Both the position numbers and the translations under genes were made by a program. A DNA stretch of 64,000 nucleotides from Neopestalotiopsis rosae (lineage: Eukaryota > Ascomycota > Sordariomycetes > Amphisphaeriales > Sporocadaceae), in the NCBI GenBank assembly GCA_023078685.1, contig JALGAS010000002.1, positions 3,348,001 through 3,412,000 on the forward strand, in the 5' to 3' direction. Positions 1 to 11,157 of this stretch are shown here, piece by piece. Position 1 is the stretch's first letter. Every line of letters starts with the position of its first letter. The notes beneath the pieces were generated by a model. That model searched no databases, was not told where the DNA came from, and saw only the letters and a list, made by a program, of their open reading frames with translations.

Positions 1-633
1 TCAACTAACCATTCTCTCCTTTGTAGATACGTGTACCAATGGTATCGTCTCTTCGGGTAGTGCGGCTAAAGAGCGAAGAGCATCCTCATCGACGACGAGA
101 AAATCCGTAAACCTCGGGTTGTAATTGAGATTGACGTCGTCGTCTTTGACAGCTTGGACGAGCCAGGCATCGAAAATACCTGTCAGGGATTCTATATCAT
201 CCTGAGTTGCCCTTGAGAGATCGGCAAGTTTCAGAGCTTCCAGTTCCTTGTTCTCGACGACCTCGAGGACGAAGCGACGACCAAGTTCGGTATTTACCGT
301 CATGTCGGGCTTGTTGTATATAATGCAGCCGGAATAGATAAAGTAATCGACAACCCAGAGTCTTAATTTTGCCATTGCAATCGGCCAGAGCCTATCGGAT
401 TCTTCAGAGTATGTGGTGCGCAATACTGGTAATGTCAGCTGAGGTATCATACTCTGGACTGCAACCAATCTACCTGTATAACCCCAGGACCCATGAGCGT
501 ACGTCGAACCACATCTCATGGAGTTCCATAGCTCATACATCCGACCCATGGCGATCAGGTCCCTATTTGGGTTGCGCCCAGCCCACTTGAACAGGTCATC
601 AGGGGGGTCTGGAAAAGTCTCTTGAATAGACAT
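1..633 (-). CDS. Hypothetical protein, 210 aa
   Basis: An open frame of 210 codons starts at the ATG at 633 and ends at a TGA at 1-3. I do not recognise the family. The protein looks soluble: no signal peptide, no clear membrane segment, a Trp/Tyr-rich first half and an acidic second half containing an NPRFTDFLV stretch. The last codons read GTTAGT-TGA, and GTTAGT could be a splice donor, so the real 3' end may lie outside the window and the stop may not be the true one. It is divergent from the epoxide hydrolase gene starting at 1294, with a 660-base gap between them. The amino-acid composition and length look like a real protein; function is unknown. Confidence 0.55.
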   Translation of the reverse strand: MSIQETFPDPPDDLFKWAGRNPNRDLIAMGRMYELWNSMRCGSTYAHGSWGYTGRLVAVQSMIPQLTLPVLRTTYSEESDRLWPIAMAKLRLWVVDYFIYSGCIIYNKPDMTVNTELGRRFVLEVVENKELEALKLADLSRATQDDIESLTGIFDAWLVQAVKDDDVNLNYNPRFTDFLVVDEDALRSLAALPEETIPLVHVSTKERMVS

Positions 634-1293
634 GATGTATCCAAGAGTATCGTGTTGACAATATCGCGTGCCACGGCTCCAAGGGGCAGGAGAGGAATTG
701 GCTAGGGGCTTTTAAAAAGAATTCGAAAGGCTAAAAGTCGGATGGGATCAAATGCTGCCCGTAGGCTGCCAGAGTGTGCCTAACCATGACCTAATTTAGG
801 GGATACGCCAAGATAGGTAGTCAAACTACTTACCTACTCAGATATTTTCGTATGAGCAGCTTTTGAAAATGATTCAAGTGATCCCTTCCTCTATTGCGAT
901 TCCCTATCGCGCAAGCTGTGACAAAATGAACGCTACATGCCAACCGTTACACTGCAGCTTGGCGAACTTTCCAGCGAACCAACAGGCATTATTGATGGTG
1001 GAGGGGTAGCGAACTAGCGCCGACGGGGCTCGATTTGTGAGCACGCAGTACGCAGTCACTTGCCGAGGTAAGTAGAACAGCTTCATTGCTTCAGAACCAT
1101 GGGCAATCACAAACTTCACATCAGATCCGTTGGCGCTTGATTCCTGCGATATTGGAATACATGTAAAACAAAAGACCAGACATTCTAGGACAACTTGGCG
1201 CCATTCTTCTCTCCTCCTAATAGTATGCTGTTTTGGAATAGGTCGTCTAAGCAATCATAATCAAATTGCTGCACCAGCACTATCGCAAGCATC
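634..1293. other. Divergent intergenic region
   Basis: Shared upstream region of the unknown minus-strand gene and epoxide hydrolase EH1. It contains small open frames on both strands without domain sense. I see no RNA gene or repeat. Confidence 0.5.
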
Positions 1294-2708
1294 ATGGACG
1301 AAATTCGGGATTACAAGATTTCAATCGAGCCAGCGGCGGTTGAGGAGTTCCACGAGAAGCTGACTCTTCCAAAGTATTCAGATGATATTGACGGCGATGA
1401 TTGGACACGCGGCACCACTCCATCTGTCATCAGACGAATAGCCAAGTACTGGCGAGAGGAATTCGAATGGGCGCCTTTCGAAGAACGACTGAATAAACTT
1501 CCGCATTTTGAGACAACGATCTCGCTAGAGGGATTCGACCCATTCGCATTGCACTTTGTCCACCAGAAGAGTGCTGACCCAGATGCGATTCCTCTACTTT
1601 TTGTTCATGGCTGTACGCATTTGCGCAATCATTCATTCGCCCACAAGTTTGAGCCAACGAGCCCGCCAACTAATTGGTTAATATATTCTAGGGCCTGGTG
1701 GCTTTTGGGAGGCGAGCAAAATGCTTCCTCTACTTACAGCTCCGCAGACGGATGGCAAAGGGCCAAGCTTCCACTTGATCGTTCCATCGCTTCCCAATTT
1801 CGGCTTCTCAAGCTGTATTCCAAAGAAAGGCTTTGGTCTGCGGCAGTATACTGATACTTGCCAGAAGCTCATGTTGCGTCTGGGCTATGAGAGATATGCT
1901 GCGCAGGGAGGAGATTGGGTCAGATGCATCGCACCTTTGAATATGGTCGCTCACCAAGCTGACTCACAATACAGGGCATGTACATAACCACATCCATCGG
2001 AAACCTCTATCCCGACTCTATGTTGGCGCTGCATCTCAACTTTCCGCTCGCCATGCCGCCGCCATTGACAAAGTCTCCACTTGGCTTTGTGCAGTTCCTG
2101 GCGACGCATGCGCTGAATTGGTACACTCCCCAAGAGCAGTCGGGCTTAAAAGCTGCCCAGTACTTTCAGAGCGACGGAAACTTTTATCTTCATCTGATGC
2201 GTACGAGGCCGAATACTGTCGCGACGATGCTTACCGCTAGTCCAGTGGCGCTGCTGACCTGGATTTACGAAAAGTTGATTGCCTGGACCGATGACTACCC
2301 TTGGACAGATCAAGAGGTCTGCGAATGGATCGGCCTGTACTGGTTCAGTCGAGCGGGGCCGGGGGCAGGTGTGAGGATTTACCACGAAATGTTCCAAGGG
2401 GATTGGCAAGCAGAAGTTGGGCGCAGTATACCAAAGGCCAAACTGGTAAGGGAAATGCTCAATCCATGGAGGAAAGTCGCAGGAAATTGCTAACAATTCA
2501 TCACTTTAAGGGATTCTCTTACTTCCCCAAAGAAATCGCCGCTACGCCACGCATGTGGAATAGGCGATTAGGCGATGTGGTTTTTGAGAAGGAGCATGAG
2601 ACGGGAGGTCACTTTGCGGCTTGGGAGAAGCCAGAGGTACTGGTGGAAGATCTTCGGACCATGTTCAAGATTGATGGACCGGCATATCGGGCCTTTCGTC
2701 AAGGTTGA
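1294..2708 (+). CDS. Epoxide hydrolase (EHN / alpha-beta hydrolase), EH1
   Basis: Four exons, 1294-1612, 1692-1918, 1975-2445 and 2511-2708, join in frame to 404 aa. The protein has the microsomal-type epoxide hydrolase plan: an N-terminal EHN domain (about residues 1-95, with the [14 protein letters not shown] stretch), then the oxyanion motif HGWPG (about 105-109, restored only when intron 1 is removed), the nucleophile in GGDW (Asp181), and the catalytic His near 373 in GGHFAAWE. Family members hydrolyse epoxides to diols through a covalent Asp ester; fungal ones act on xenobiotics or secondary metabolites. The residue after GGDW is Gly-Met rather than the usual Gly-Ser. No signal peptide is seen. 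Exon lengths match EH2 at 17746-19185 almost exactly, so the two are paralogues. Substrate unknown. Confidence 0.9.
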
Positions 2709-2847
2709 ATCTGATGTATTCCATGTCTGTTACCACGTCTTAGCATCATCAACCTCAATCAATTCGGTGCAGCTGAAAGTTGTTCTTGACTTCTTGATCA
2801 ATTGATTTCCTGGCAGAGTATACATCGTCAATGATTGTCGCTCCCGA

Positions 2848-3451
2848 TCAAGCAAAACTGGGGTGCCCAGGGCCCTTGCGTTCCATCAGAGCCAGATTCT
2901 TGCCCTTCGTTGTTTCCACCAGGTCCATCTTGAGCAATTTTTCATAGAATGGTACCGACCGTTCCCAGTCGCCGGTGAATAGAATACTTCGCCTCAGATA
3001 TGGCATCGACTCAATCACTTCTCGAATACAGCTGATCAACCATTTTCCCAGCCCCTGTCCTTGGGTGGCTGGATCTACCCATACATCGGTCAGGTAAAGA
3101 AATGTGGTGAAGTCGGTGATGCACCTTGCAAAACCAATTAAATTCAAAGATTCCTAAGGTAATATATTAGCATTTTTGCACAATGTTTAGTCGCAGCGGA
3201 ATGCTTACAGGTTGGTTCTTATATACATCCTCAATGTCTTCGCCAGACTTGGATGTATATAGTCCAAAGGATATTGAGTTGTCTAGTGTTTCGCGCATGA
3301 CATCTTCCGGTAATGCCTTTGCCCAGTAAAAGACATCAGATGAGAAGATTTCGGTCAACTTCGCCAGTGGTATAATGGAGGCATTGGTTGAGATAATGTA
3401 ATCGCCTTTTGTCCACGACCGGGACTTTATTTCGTCAACGATGCGCCCCAT
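2848..3451 (-). CDS. GNAT-family N-acetyltransferase
   Basis: Two exons on the minus strand, 3451-3209 and 3153-2848, give 182 aa. The intron has a GTAAGC donor and TTAG acceptor. The second exon has the acetyl-CoA binding signature of GNAT enzymes: the VWVDPATQGQGLGKWL segment, with the Q-G-Q-G-L-G loop, followed by a helix and the FYEKL motif common near the C-terminus. The family transfers an acetyl group from acetyl-CoA to an amine of a small molecule or protein; the substrate cannot be read from sequence. It is convergent with EH1, with 139 bases between the two stop codons. No targeting signal is seen, so it is probably cytosolic. Confidence 0.85.
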
Positions 3452-5516
3452 TTTCGAGGTTCTGTAGATATGCGTTCGCAGCTGTGTAGACTCTGCTTTT
3501 GTTGGATTATCAAAAACCTATACAATGCCAATCGACCACCGAGAGTGTCTATAGATATACCATCAGGAGGGAGTCATTAACAGATCCACTCCGGAAACCG
3601 GATGCCAGCCAAGACACGATAAGGCGTGCATGACGATTTGCGTGAACAAGCTAGCCCACAAGTCCCTGGGCTTCACATTCGGCCTGCAACCGCGAGAGCT
3701 CTTTATCGGCTGACGAAGAACTCAGTAAATTTGACATGAATCATTCTACTTATCTAATCCATGAACTTGCTCACTATCAGGCATAGTATGTACAGGGTAA
3801 CAATTGCACCACCGTTTCCAGAATCGGGGTAGATCCATTGGTTAGCAGCCCCCACTAACACCACCACTATAGTACACTCGCTAACCACTAACGATGTGCT
3901 GGTTTGAGCAGAAGCATCGCTAACTCAGAATTGCATCAGTCCAGTCATCAACACTGCAGAAAGGGTCGCGACATCCGCGTATAGCTTTCGGCCCACAGTG
4001 GAGCTCCACATCGTTAAGCTGCATAACATTGAACTTCTCAATTGAGTAGGTACAGCCCAGACGTCGTGATAGGTATTCTTGATTCTGCATTGGTTCCGCC
4101 TATCTCTGCGTCAATTGTGAAGCAAGACCTACTTCTATCACCAGTAGGCCTTCAAATGTGGGCCTTAGTGGCCTTTCCATAACAGCAGAGACCTTGATGT
4201 TGTGAGCTTCAACTGCAGCGATACTTGCACGTTGCGAGTGCCTCCAGACGCCAGAGTCCGCTGCAAGAGAAAGAATCTACGAAAAAATGAGAAGGGAAAA
4301 AGAAGACCTTTCTGGCCGCATTGTACAATCTTTCAATCGGGGTGACAACGCAATATTGTTGGATGACTCACCCAGTTGCAAGCGAGAGTCTCAGCGCACG
4401 TTGCGCCTGGAAGGGACGAAACTCCCACTCCCCAGAAGCCTTACTCGCGCGCCCCCAGACCACAGGCTATTGCCCCAGGTCCGAACCGTAGACATCGACG
4501 CCGAGAAATGCGCCTGCACCACAGCGACTTATTAGGGATTTGTTTCTGACGACGACGCTCTTGACCCCCCAGAGGACGTCGCTACTATCTGAAGTAGACC
4601 GTCTGGAAGTGATGACACCATTGGCTGTTTTATGCCCATCTACTCGTACATTTTACAATGCAGGCCTGCTACGTTGGCTTGATATGCGGGCATCTGAGCA
4701 TCTGGCCGATGCACCGCTTTACTTCAAAACCAACGTCAGCCTGAACAATTCAGATCATTCATCCATTAGTCGCCAGGCCGATGATCAACAGCGCACTGAT
4801 GGATGCATTCTGAGAAGCCCGGAATGGTATACACCTTTTCCTCGACTACGCAGATGCAGAGGTATTGATCTTGCAAGTACTTCAGATATGTTTGGGCTAA
4901 TGCTGTCAAAGACCCAGGTTCTGGGGATATTCTATTCGTGGCCTCGCCGCATCCTTTTGACTTACCTACAACTTCATCGCGGCTTCCATATGACCATTTC
5001 CCATCTTAGGCAGATGATTTCGAACATCGCGAAACAAACCCGGCTCCCCTTTCAACGCGCCGCTGCGTCAAAGGCCTTGAACGGGATACACGTGGAAGGC
5101 ACGATTCATAGATAAACATGGCTTTGTTGTTGACGCGTTAGCCTTGTGACTCTCCCCTCTTCTTGCAATTCAAATAACCAGTACAATTCAAAACACCAAA
5201 CTGATATCGCGTTCACTTACAGAACTTATCCCGCTCTTCCCGCTGAATCCCATTTTTCAACTTTCAAATATTGATTCCCCATACGCTTTGAGACAGCCTT
5301 GGCACGTTGAGACCCTTGTCAGAATCAGTGGCACTGCCGACACGAATGGACACTTTCGCAACCTGGCAGTCCATCCGTTCCTGAAGCGCGCCTCGACGAG
5401 TCTTCAGAATAAAGACTTCACTTACAAATAGCTGCTCTTCTCCCCCTGCACACTGCTATAGGCAGGCTACCATTCTCACGGCATCTGCTTGTTATCGATC
5501 AGAACAACAGTATTCA
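3452..5516. other. Intergenic region with weak ORFs
   Basis: About 2 kb between the GNAT gene and the F-box-like gene. Plus-strand open frames at 4287-4535 and 4540-5115 (first ATG of the latter near 4612) show no domain, no convincing codon pattern and no usable splice structure. I see no tRNA, repeat or transposon end. They may be chance frames or remnants. Confidence 0.4.
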
Positions 5517-6881
5517 ATGCCCTTCAGCAAATTCCCAGCAGAGGTAATCCTGCTCATTACTTGCGAACTATGTTCGCATTGCCGGGCAGCTTACGACCAT
5601 GCAGGGTCTGAGCCACCGCAGGAGCTACATGATCGTTATGCTCTGTGGTCGCTTTGCCGCACGAGTCGGGCCTTGAAACAAATCGTCCAGAACACCCTAT
5701 ATCACTCCGTGGTACTGGAATGTACGCCAGCAAAAGTTCTATCTTTCTTACGAACGATCGCCCTTTATCCCAGCCTGAGAAATGCTGTCCGCCAATTCTC
5801 CCTCTTGCACATGACACGCGCGGCTGGTTCAGCAAATATATATTCTTGGTTTGTGATGGCGAGGGTCAAAGCCATAACCCCCTCGCTAGAGCACTGTCAA
5901 GTGATCTATCAAAATATGAACACAAGCTCCTGTGGCCCAGAGACTCCTAATGCGTGTTCAGATTGTTGTCCCGAGCTGTCCTCTGCATCTTGTATTCCAG
6001 ATGAGATTATGTTCTCCAAAATCGCACAGGTACCGAGAATGTACTTGCGCAGACTTACACTGCATGGACAGTCCTTTGGGCGCAACGCATTCTCGGACCA
6101 AGACATTTTCTACCATGGCTTTTATTATTTTGGTACCTTGCATTTAAGGCAATGCGTACTTTATGCACATGAGTTCGTGGACATAGTCGATTGCGCCGAA
6201 CTCGAAAGCTTCATTTACGAGACAAATTCAGACGCCGGATGTCGTGGTTGCGCAGTTATTGCTGGACGATTGTTGGGCCTGGAGTTCTCACCTTCAGAAA
6301 TTCCGGATATTCTCCTTCATCAGCAAAGAACATTACGGAACTTGCACATTGACTTCAGAACTCGGGCATGGGTACCATGTATACAGCCAGTAATGGAGTC
6401 AATTCGACATTTTGATGCGTTGAGGACAGTCTTCCTCGACCTCGCCCTAATTTACAGGTGGGTCGAGGTCGACCCAATCGATATTGATGAACCGAGATTT
6501 TGGGCGCTTCCCGCCCAATTCGACAAGCACCGTTTAGCCAAGGTACTACCGCCTCAGATCGTCTGTTTGCAACTTGTCAGGTGCAAACAGTTGTCTTTCG
6601 TTCCTTTCGTACATATGCTACATGGTCTATGGATTGCAATACAAGACGACTACTTTCAACGCCTGAAATGCATCAAATGCGATGTGGACTTCGATGACGA
6701 GTGGTTCAACATGAAGCCATTCCCATGTGATCCCGAATTTGAAGAAATCCTTGCCAGAGCGACTACCAACGAGATACCCGGGCAATTCCAGCAGATAGGC
6801 GTTGAACTGGTTTATGATGACCCGCCCCTGAGGTCGTCTGATAGTCAAGCGAGGCCAATGGACATTGTGTGGGGGTATTAG
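5517..6881 (+). CDS. F-box-like domain protein, 454 aa
   Basis: Single-exon gene of 454 codons. Residues 3-65 resemble a fungal F-box: a hydrophobic start (FPAEVILLITCEL), an insert, then LWSLCRTSRALKQIVQNTLYHSVVL, as in F-box proteins whose motif is followed by a 'Y-H-S-V' strand. The rest (about 70-454) looks like irregular leucine-rich sequence with several Cys pairs (SCGPE..CSDCC, CRGC), typical of fungal F-box proteins with degenerate LRR-like tails. Such proteins normally link substrates to SCF ubiquitin ligases through Skp1; the substrate here is unknown. No signal peptide or membrane segment is seen. Large accessory F-box families are common in filamentous ascomycetes. Confidence 0.7.
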   Translation: MPFSKFPAEVILLITCELCSHCRAAYDHAGSEPPQELHDRYALWSLCRTSRALKQIVQNTLYHSVVLECTPAKVLSFLRTIALYPSLRNAVRQFSLLHMTRAAGSANIYSWFVMARVKAITPSLEHCQVIYQNMNTSSCGPETPNACSDCCPELSSASCIPDEIMFSKIAQVPRMYLRRLTLHGQSFGRNAFSDQDIFYHGFYYFGTLHLRQCVLYAHEFVDIVDCAELESFIYETNSDAGCRGCAVIAGRLLGLEFSPSEIPDILLHQQRTLRNLHIDFRTRAWVPCIQPVMESIRHFDALRTVFLDLALIYRWVEVDPIDIDEPRFWALPAQFDKHRLAKVLPPQIVCLQLVRCKQLSFVPFVHMLHGLWIAIQDDYFQRLKCIKCDVDFDDEWFNMKPFPCDPEFEEILARATTNEIPGQFQQIGVELVYDDPPLRSSDSQARPMDIVWGY

Positions 6882-7697
6882 AGAACGCCTTCTGGCTCTT
6901 GGCAGGGCGGAGTACATCGACCACCGGGAGGACCGGAATCTAACGAAAGTTCTGGTAAGTATAAATAGGATGTTAACCCTGGTGAAGCCATGAGGGTCGA
7001 GGCTAACTTTGAAGTCAAAGACGATGAACAAGGAAACCACGCAATTTGAAGTATCCGCATCAGATCAATATCAAAGTCAGTCGCAAGGATTTCGAAGAAA
7101 CTGCAGGCAGAATGAAAGGGTTTGGCATACGTGATATTTTCAACAGTATCACAACCAGCGCACGCCACACGAGGCTTTCACGAGTCTAGAGTTCGACTAT
7201 ATACTCTCCGAATGCCGAACATGTGTACACTTGCCAGTAATAGAAACCTTATCTTTCAACACTGTTTCTGGTGGTCAATATAGGCGAGCATATTTGTGCC
7301 GCCGACGTGCACGTCGGATTTTTTTCTATCTCCGCCAGCATCAAGCTTGGTGGATCTAGGGCGGAAACCACTGGCTTGCTACTCCAATAAACGTGGGGTC
7401 CCCGCGTGCTCAAATGCAGGCTGTAGATCCTCTGAGACGCCCTATGTCTACATACACCGTTGCTGAACCACAGAGAGATAAGAGGGAAACATAAGAGACA
7501 ATTCAATTGGCTGGCTTATAGTCCTCTCATGACAGGAACTCCATAATTCGTGCGGAGTAGGCGTCGCACTTCCTAGCGTGCATGGTGTTCAACAAGACGA
7601 TAGAAGACATAAATAAATACTAGCACCCCAATCCCGGCAAACTATTGTCCTTGACAAAGCTTGTTCATCAAGACGTTGGCCTGAAGCACTTTGATTT
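6882..7697. other. Intergenic region
   Basis: Between the F-box-like gene and the P450. Open frames here are short and without domain sense. The AT-rich stretch around 7605-7625 (cataaataaatactag) lies about 80 bases upstream of the P450 start and may be its core promoter. Confidence 0.4.
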
Positions 7698-9522
7698 TTG
7701 GTGCCTTCTCAATTGCATACCAGCATGGTCTCCGTACTGTCCAGGGTCCTGCAGGACCCCATTCTAGTGGTCTACGCTACTATACCTGCACTGATTGTTA
7801 GCGCCTTGGGGTATGTGGTGTACCAGCGATACTTTCACCCACTGGCCTCCTATCCCGGGCCCTTTTTGGCGTCCATTACAGACTTGTGGCAGGTCTCGCA
7901 GTTCTTGGGTCTGAAACAGCCGTACAACTTGACAGAGCTTCACGAAAGACACGGACCCTTTGTGCGGTATGGACCCGATAAGCTCAGTGTCACGGCCGAG
8001 GAGATTGTGCCACTGGTCTACCAAAAGGGTGGCAGGATGATGCCAAAGACGGAATTCTACGATGCCTATGGTGCTGCGATTCCCAATGTGTTTGGCATGA
8101 GAGACGAGGGTGTAAGCTGGTTTTTTTGCTGTCTAATATTATAAGATTGCAATTTGCTCATGACTTTGTCCTTTTAGGCACACTCGATTAGACGCCGTTT
8201 GATGGCGCACAGCTTCTCCATCTCCAGCGTCAGGGGAATGGAACAGTACCTAGATATGAACATTCGTATCATGCGGAAAAAGATCGCCAAGTACGCAGCC
8301 CAGGAACAGGTTTTTGATCTCCAAAAGGTCCTGCACTACTACACCATTGACGTCCTGGGGGAACTGGCATTTGGGCAGTCATTTGGAGCCCAGCTCTGCA
8401 ACGATGAGGAAGAGGCGCTCGTACCGCCCGTTGTCGAGCACAGCTGGCTCGCTGCCGTGACTGGGGCTTGGCCCAGCATGACCAAGACACTGAAGAGGCT
8501 ACTTCCTTGGGTCCCCCATGCTGGACTGCAGAAGCTCATCAAGGGGCGCAAGGAGTGTGTTGAGTTGGCTGCGCAATGTGTCCAGCGGAGTTGCGATACC
8601 CTCCGACAACACTCGGCTGCCGACTTTGAGAAGAGTGTCAGCGTCAAGCGCAAAGATATCCTGACCAGCCTTATACAGGCCAAGGATCCGGAAACTGGTG
8701 AGCAGCTTCGCCAGGTTGATCTCGAGACGGAAGCATTCGGTTTCATGTAAGTTTTCCTCACCGTCAAACTTACAATGACCACGGGTCGCAGGGTTTAACA
8801 ATGAGTTGACAGCATTGCGGGAACTCATACCACCAGCGCAACCACGTCGCTTCTATTCTACCACCTCCTCCACGCCCCTGAAATATTGGCAAAGTGTGTA
8901 GCAGAAGTAGACCAAAGCCTAGAGCGACTGACCGCTGGCAAGCAGGCCTACTCCATGTCTGAGGTAGAGTCCTCGCTGCCCTACCTCAAGACTTGCATCA
9001 GGGAGAATTTCCGTCTGACTCCCGTCTTTACCATGCCACTCGCCCGCCGCGTCACTGCTCCTGAAGGCATCACGATAGCCGGGAGACACATCAAGCAAGG
9101 GGTAAGTCACTCACCTCTGTCTTGCTTTGCCATCGATGCTGACACAAGATCCACACACTATTTAGACCTCTGTAGCCGTATGCAACCACGCCTTCCACCA
9201 CAACCCAGACATCTGGGGCGCCTCGCACAACGTCTTTGACCCGGCACGCTGGGACATTCCCGAGATCAACCACCGCGCGCGCTACCTGATGCACTTTGGC
9301 CTGGGCGGCCGGCAGTGCATCGGCAAGACCATTGCCCAGACCAATATTTACAAGGTCGTCAGCACCTTGCTGTCCGAGTTTCAATTCGAGCTGGCGAGCG
9401 AGAGTGAGCGGGACGCGGTGCGCCGTGGCGATTTTGTCGGTAAGCTGCCCGAGTTGATCAGTGTTGGCATTAGTGACTTGAAGGATCCGATTTGGGTAAC
9501 GGCGAAATCAAGAAGCTCGTAG
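7698..9522 (+). CDS. Cytochrome P450 monooxygenase
   Basis: Four exons, 7698-8111, 8178-8746, 8813-9101 and 9166-9522, join in frame to 542 aa (533 if the ATG at 7725 is used). An N-terminal membrane anchor (VVYATIPALIVSALGYVVY) is followed by a Pro-rich hinge (YPGPF). The I-helix AGTHTTS (about 330-336), the K-helix ExxR as ENFR, the meander FDPARW and the haem loop FGLGGRQCIG (Cys about 475) are all present, so the enzyme looks intact and ER-anchored. It belongs to the large fungal P450 group with RYFHPLASYPGP-type N-termini that often act in secondary or xenobiotic metabolism. Substrate cannot be inferred; it stands alone, without an adjacent PKS, NRPS or terpene synthase. Confidence 0.92.
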
Positions 9523-10675
9523 AAAGAGGAAATTTCCTGAGGAAGCCCTAATGTTTGGTTGTTGCCGATGGTATTGGTATTCTCGCAGATTGATCCTGAA
9601 GTGCGATAGTCCCCTTGACTTGGTGTCTCGCGTCGAGTTTGCTCGCTTCGCTCGCGGCGCCCAACGGCAGAGTAGACCTCGCCATGAGCAAGCTTGCATT
9701 TAGAAGAGGCACAGAAAGCATTGGGTGCATACTCTTTGGTCCGATTTGATTACAAAGTTATGCAGGTTGACAAACCTGTTCTCCAAAGGACCAAATTCTT
9801 TACATGTGCTTCATGTGCTGAGAACATGGCCCGGTGTATTTACAGCGCCATGATTGCTGGTTGCAGGCACCATGTGCCATTCCAAGTGGGGTGAAAAGCT
9901 TGTGCTAAAGCTTGTGTAAACCTTGAAGAGATGACCCCTGATCCTGCACCCTATGATGGAACAAAGCATCACTAGCGCTCACTCCGCGTTCTTCGCTGCC
10001 AATGATTGACGGTGTTGTTTGTCAGAGTATTCAGATGAATGGCTGGAACAGGGCTTGATCTCGAATGCGGTTGCGAATGTGGAAAGTTTGTATTTCTCTG
10101 CACAGGCGGATGCTGTACTTAGTTTCCACTGCACAGCAGCTAAGATTCCCAGGTCGCTCGGTGGCTTGCGGTGCTGGGCTTTTTCGCTTCAAGAAATCAA
10201 ACCTCCTTGAGACTTTTGTTTCCCACATCATCATTGTTTGAAAAGATTTCAAGGCCATGCCTGTCCGTGGATTGATATGGAGAATCAGCAAATGTCTGTA
10301 TGGAAGGAAGAGAACGACATCCCACATCAGTCCCTGATCATCTTTACCACAGCTTGCAGCGATTGAAAATAGCTTCTAGATAAGGTTGGAACCAGCTGCA
10401 CGCTCAAAGTCTCGACATGACAAGCTTTTGGCCGAGTACCTGCGAGTTCTGTGCTGAATCTAATTGCTCAAATCTTATTGAACACTAATAAATGCTGGCT
10501 GACATCAACAGGATGGAGGGGTAGTTCGTCCTGCCTTGGGATGAAGAAGACAAATGCTGACGCTCTGCTACGATTGATGCTTTGTCCTTCGTGCTGTGAA
10601 TTCGGCCAGTTTTTCAAACAATATTCATCACATTTATTAATTCAAGTCATTGCCCCATAATAAAAGAGCTTCATC
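9523..10675. other. Intergenic region
   Basis: About 1.15 kb between the P450 and the CipC-like gene. The open frames here are short, overlap on both strands and show no domain. No repeat or RNA gene is seen. The last 50 bases before the CipC-like ATG are AT-rich with catcatc just before the start. Confidence 0.4.
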
Positions 10676-11157
10676 ATGGGCTGGTTTGGTATGTAAAATA
10701 TTTTTACCAATAAATAGATGAATACTTACCTTATCCATAGACGGTAACCGCGATGCTCACCAGCAGATGTACGGCGATGATCAGCACGAAGCCAAGTTCT
10801 CCCACGAGCTCATCGGTGGAGCGGCGGCATTCGAAGCCATGAAGGCTTTTGAGAACTCTCAACGCAGAAAAGGTATGCCTCGAGAGCACCAAAGCATTTC
10901 CAAGTATATATCCATCCAGAGACTGAAAATGAGAGCTAGGTGAGACTGTCAGTCACGGCACCGCCAAAGAACTTCTCGCAGCATTCGCCGGTGCCGAAGT
11001 TGACAAGTTGTTCGAGACCAAGGGCCTGGATGCCTATGATCGCGAGAAGGCCAAGCGCCACGCCCAGCAGCAGGCCAAGGAAATGTACGATGACCACTAT
11101 GGAGGTCAGGGCGAGTACAACCCAGACTCTCGCGACCGTCCTCCTTTGGACTACTAA
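10676..11157 (+). CDS. CipC-like / DUF3759 stress-response protein
   Basis: Three exons, 10676-10688, 10741-10872 and 10940-11157, give 120 aa. The first exon is only 13 bases and encodes MGWF plus one base, the hallmark start of this fungal family; no single open frame shows the gene. The protein reads MGWFDGNRDAHQQMYG, then the conserved HELIGGAAAFEAMKAFE block, then AKELLAAFAGAEVDKLFETKGLD and a charged AKRHAQQQAKEMYDDHYG tail. This matches the DUF3759 family, named after the concanamycin-induced CipC protein of Aspergillus nidulans. It is small, soluble and highly charged. Members are strongly induced by stress or antibiotics; the molecular role is unknown. Confidence 0.92.

Noticed and set aside
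4287..5115. Two consecutive plus-strand frames as a possible gene
   Set aside because: No domain, poor start context (TTG for the second), no splice pair to join them. Left as an intergenic remark.
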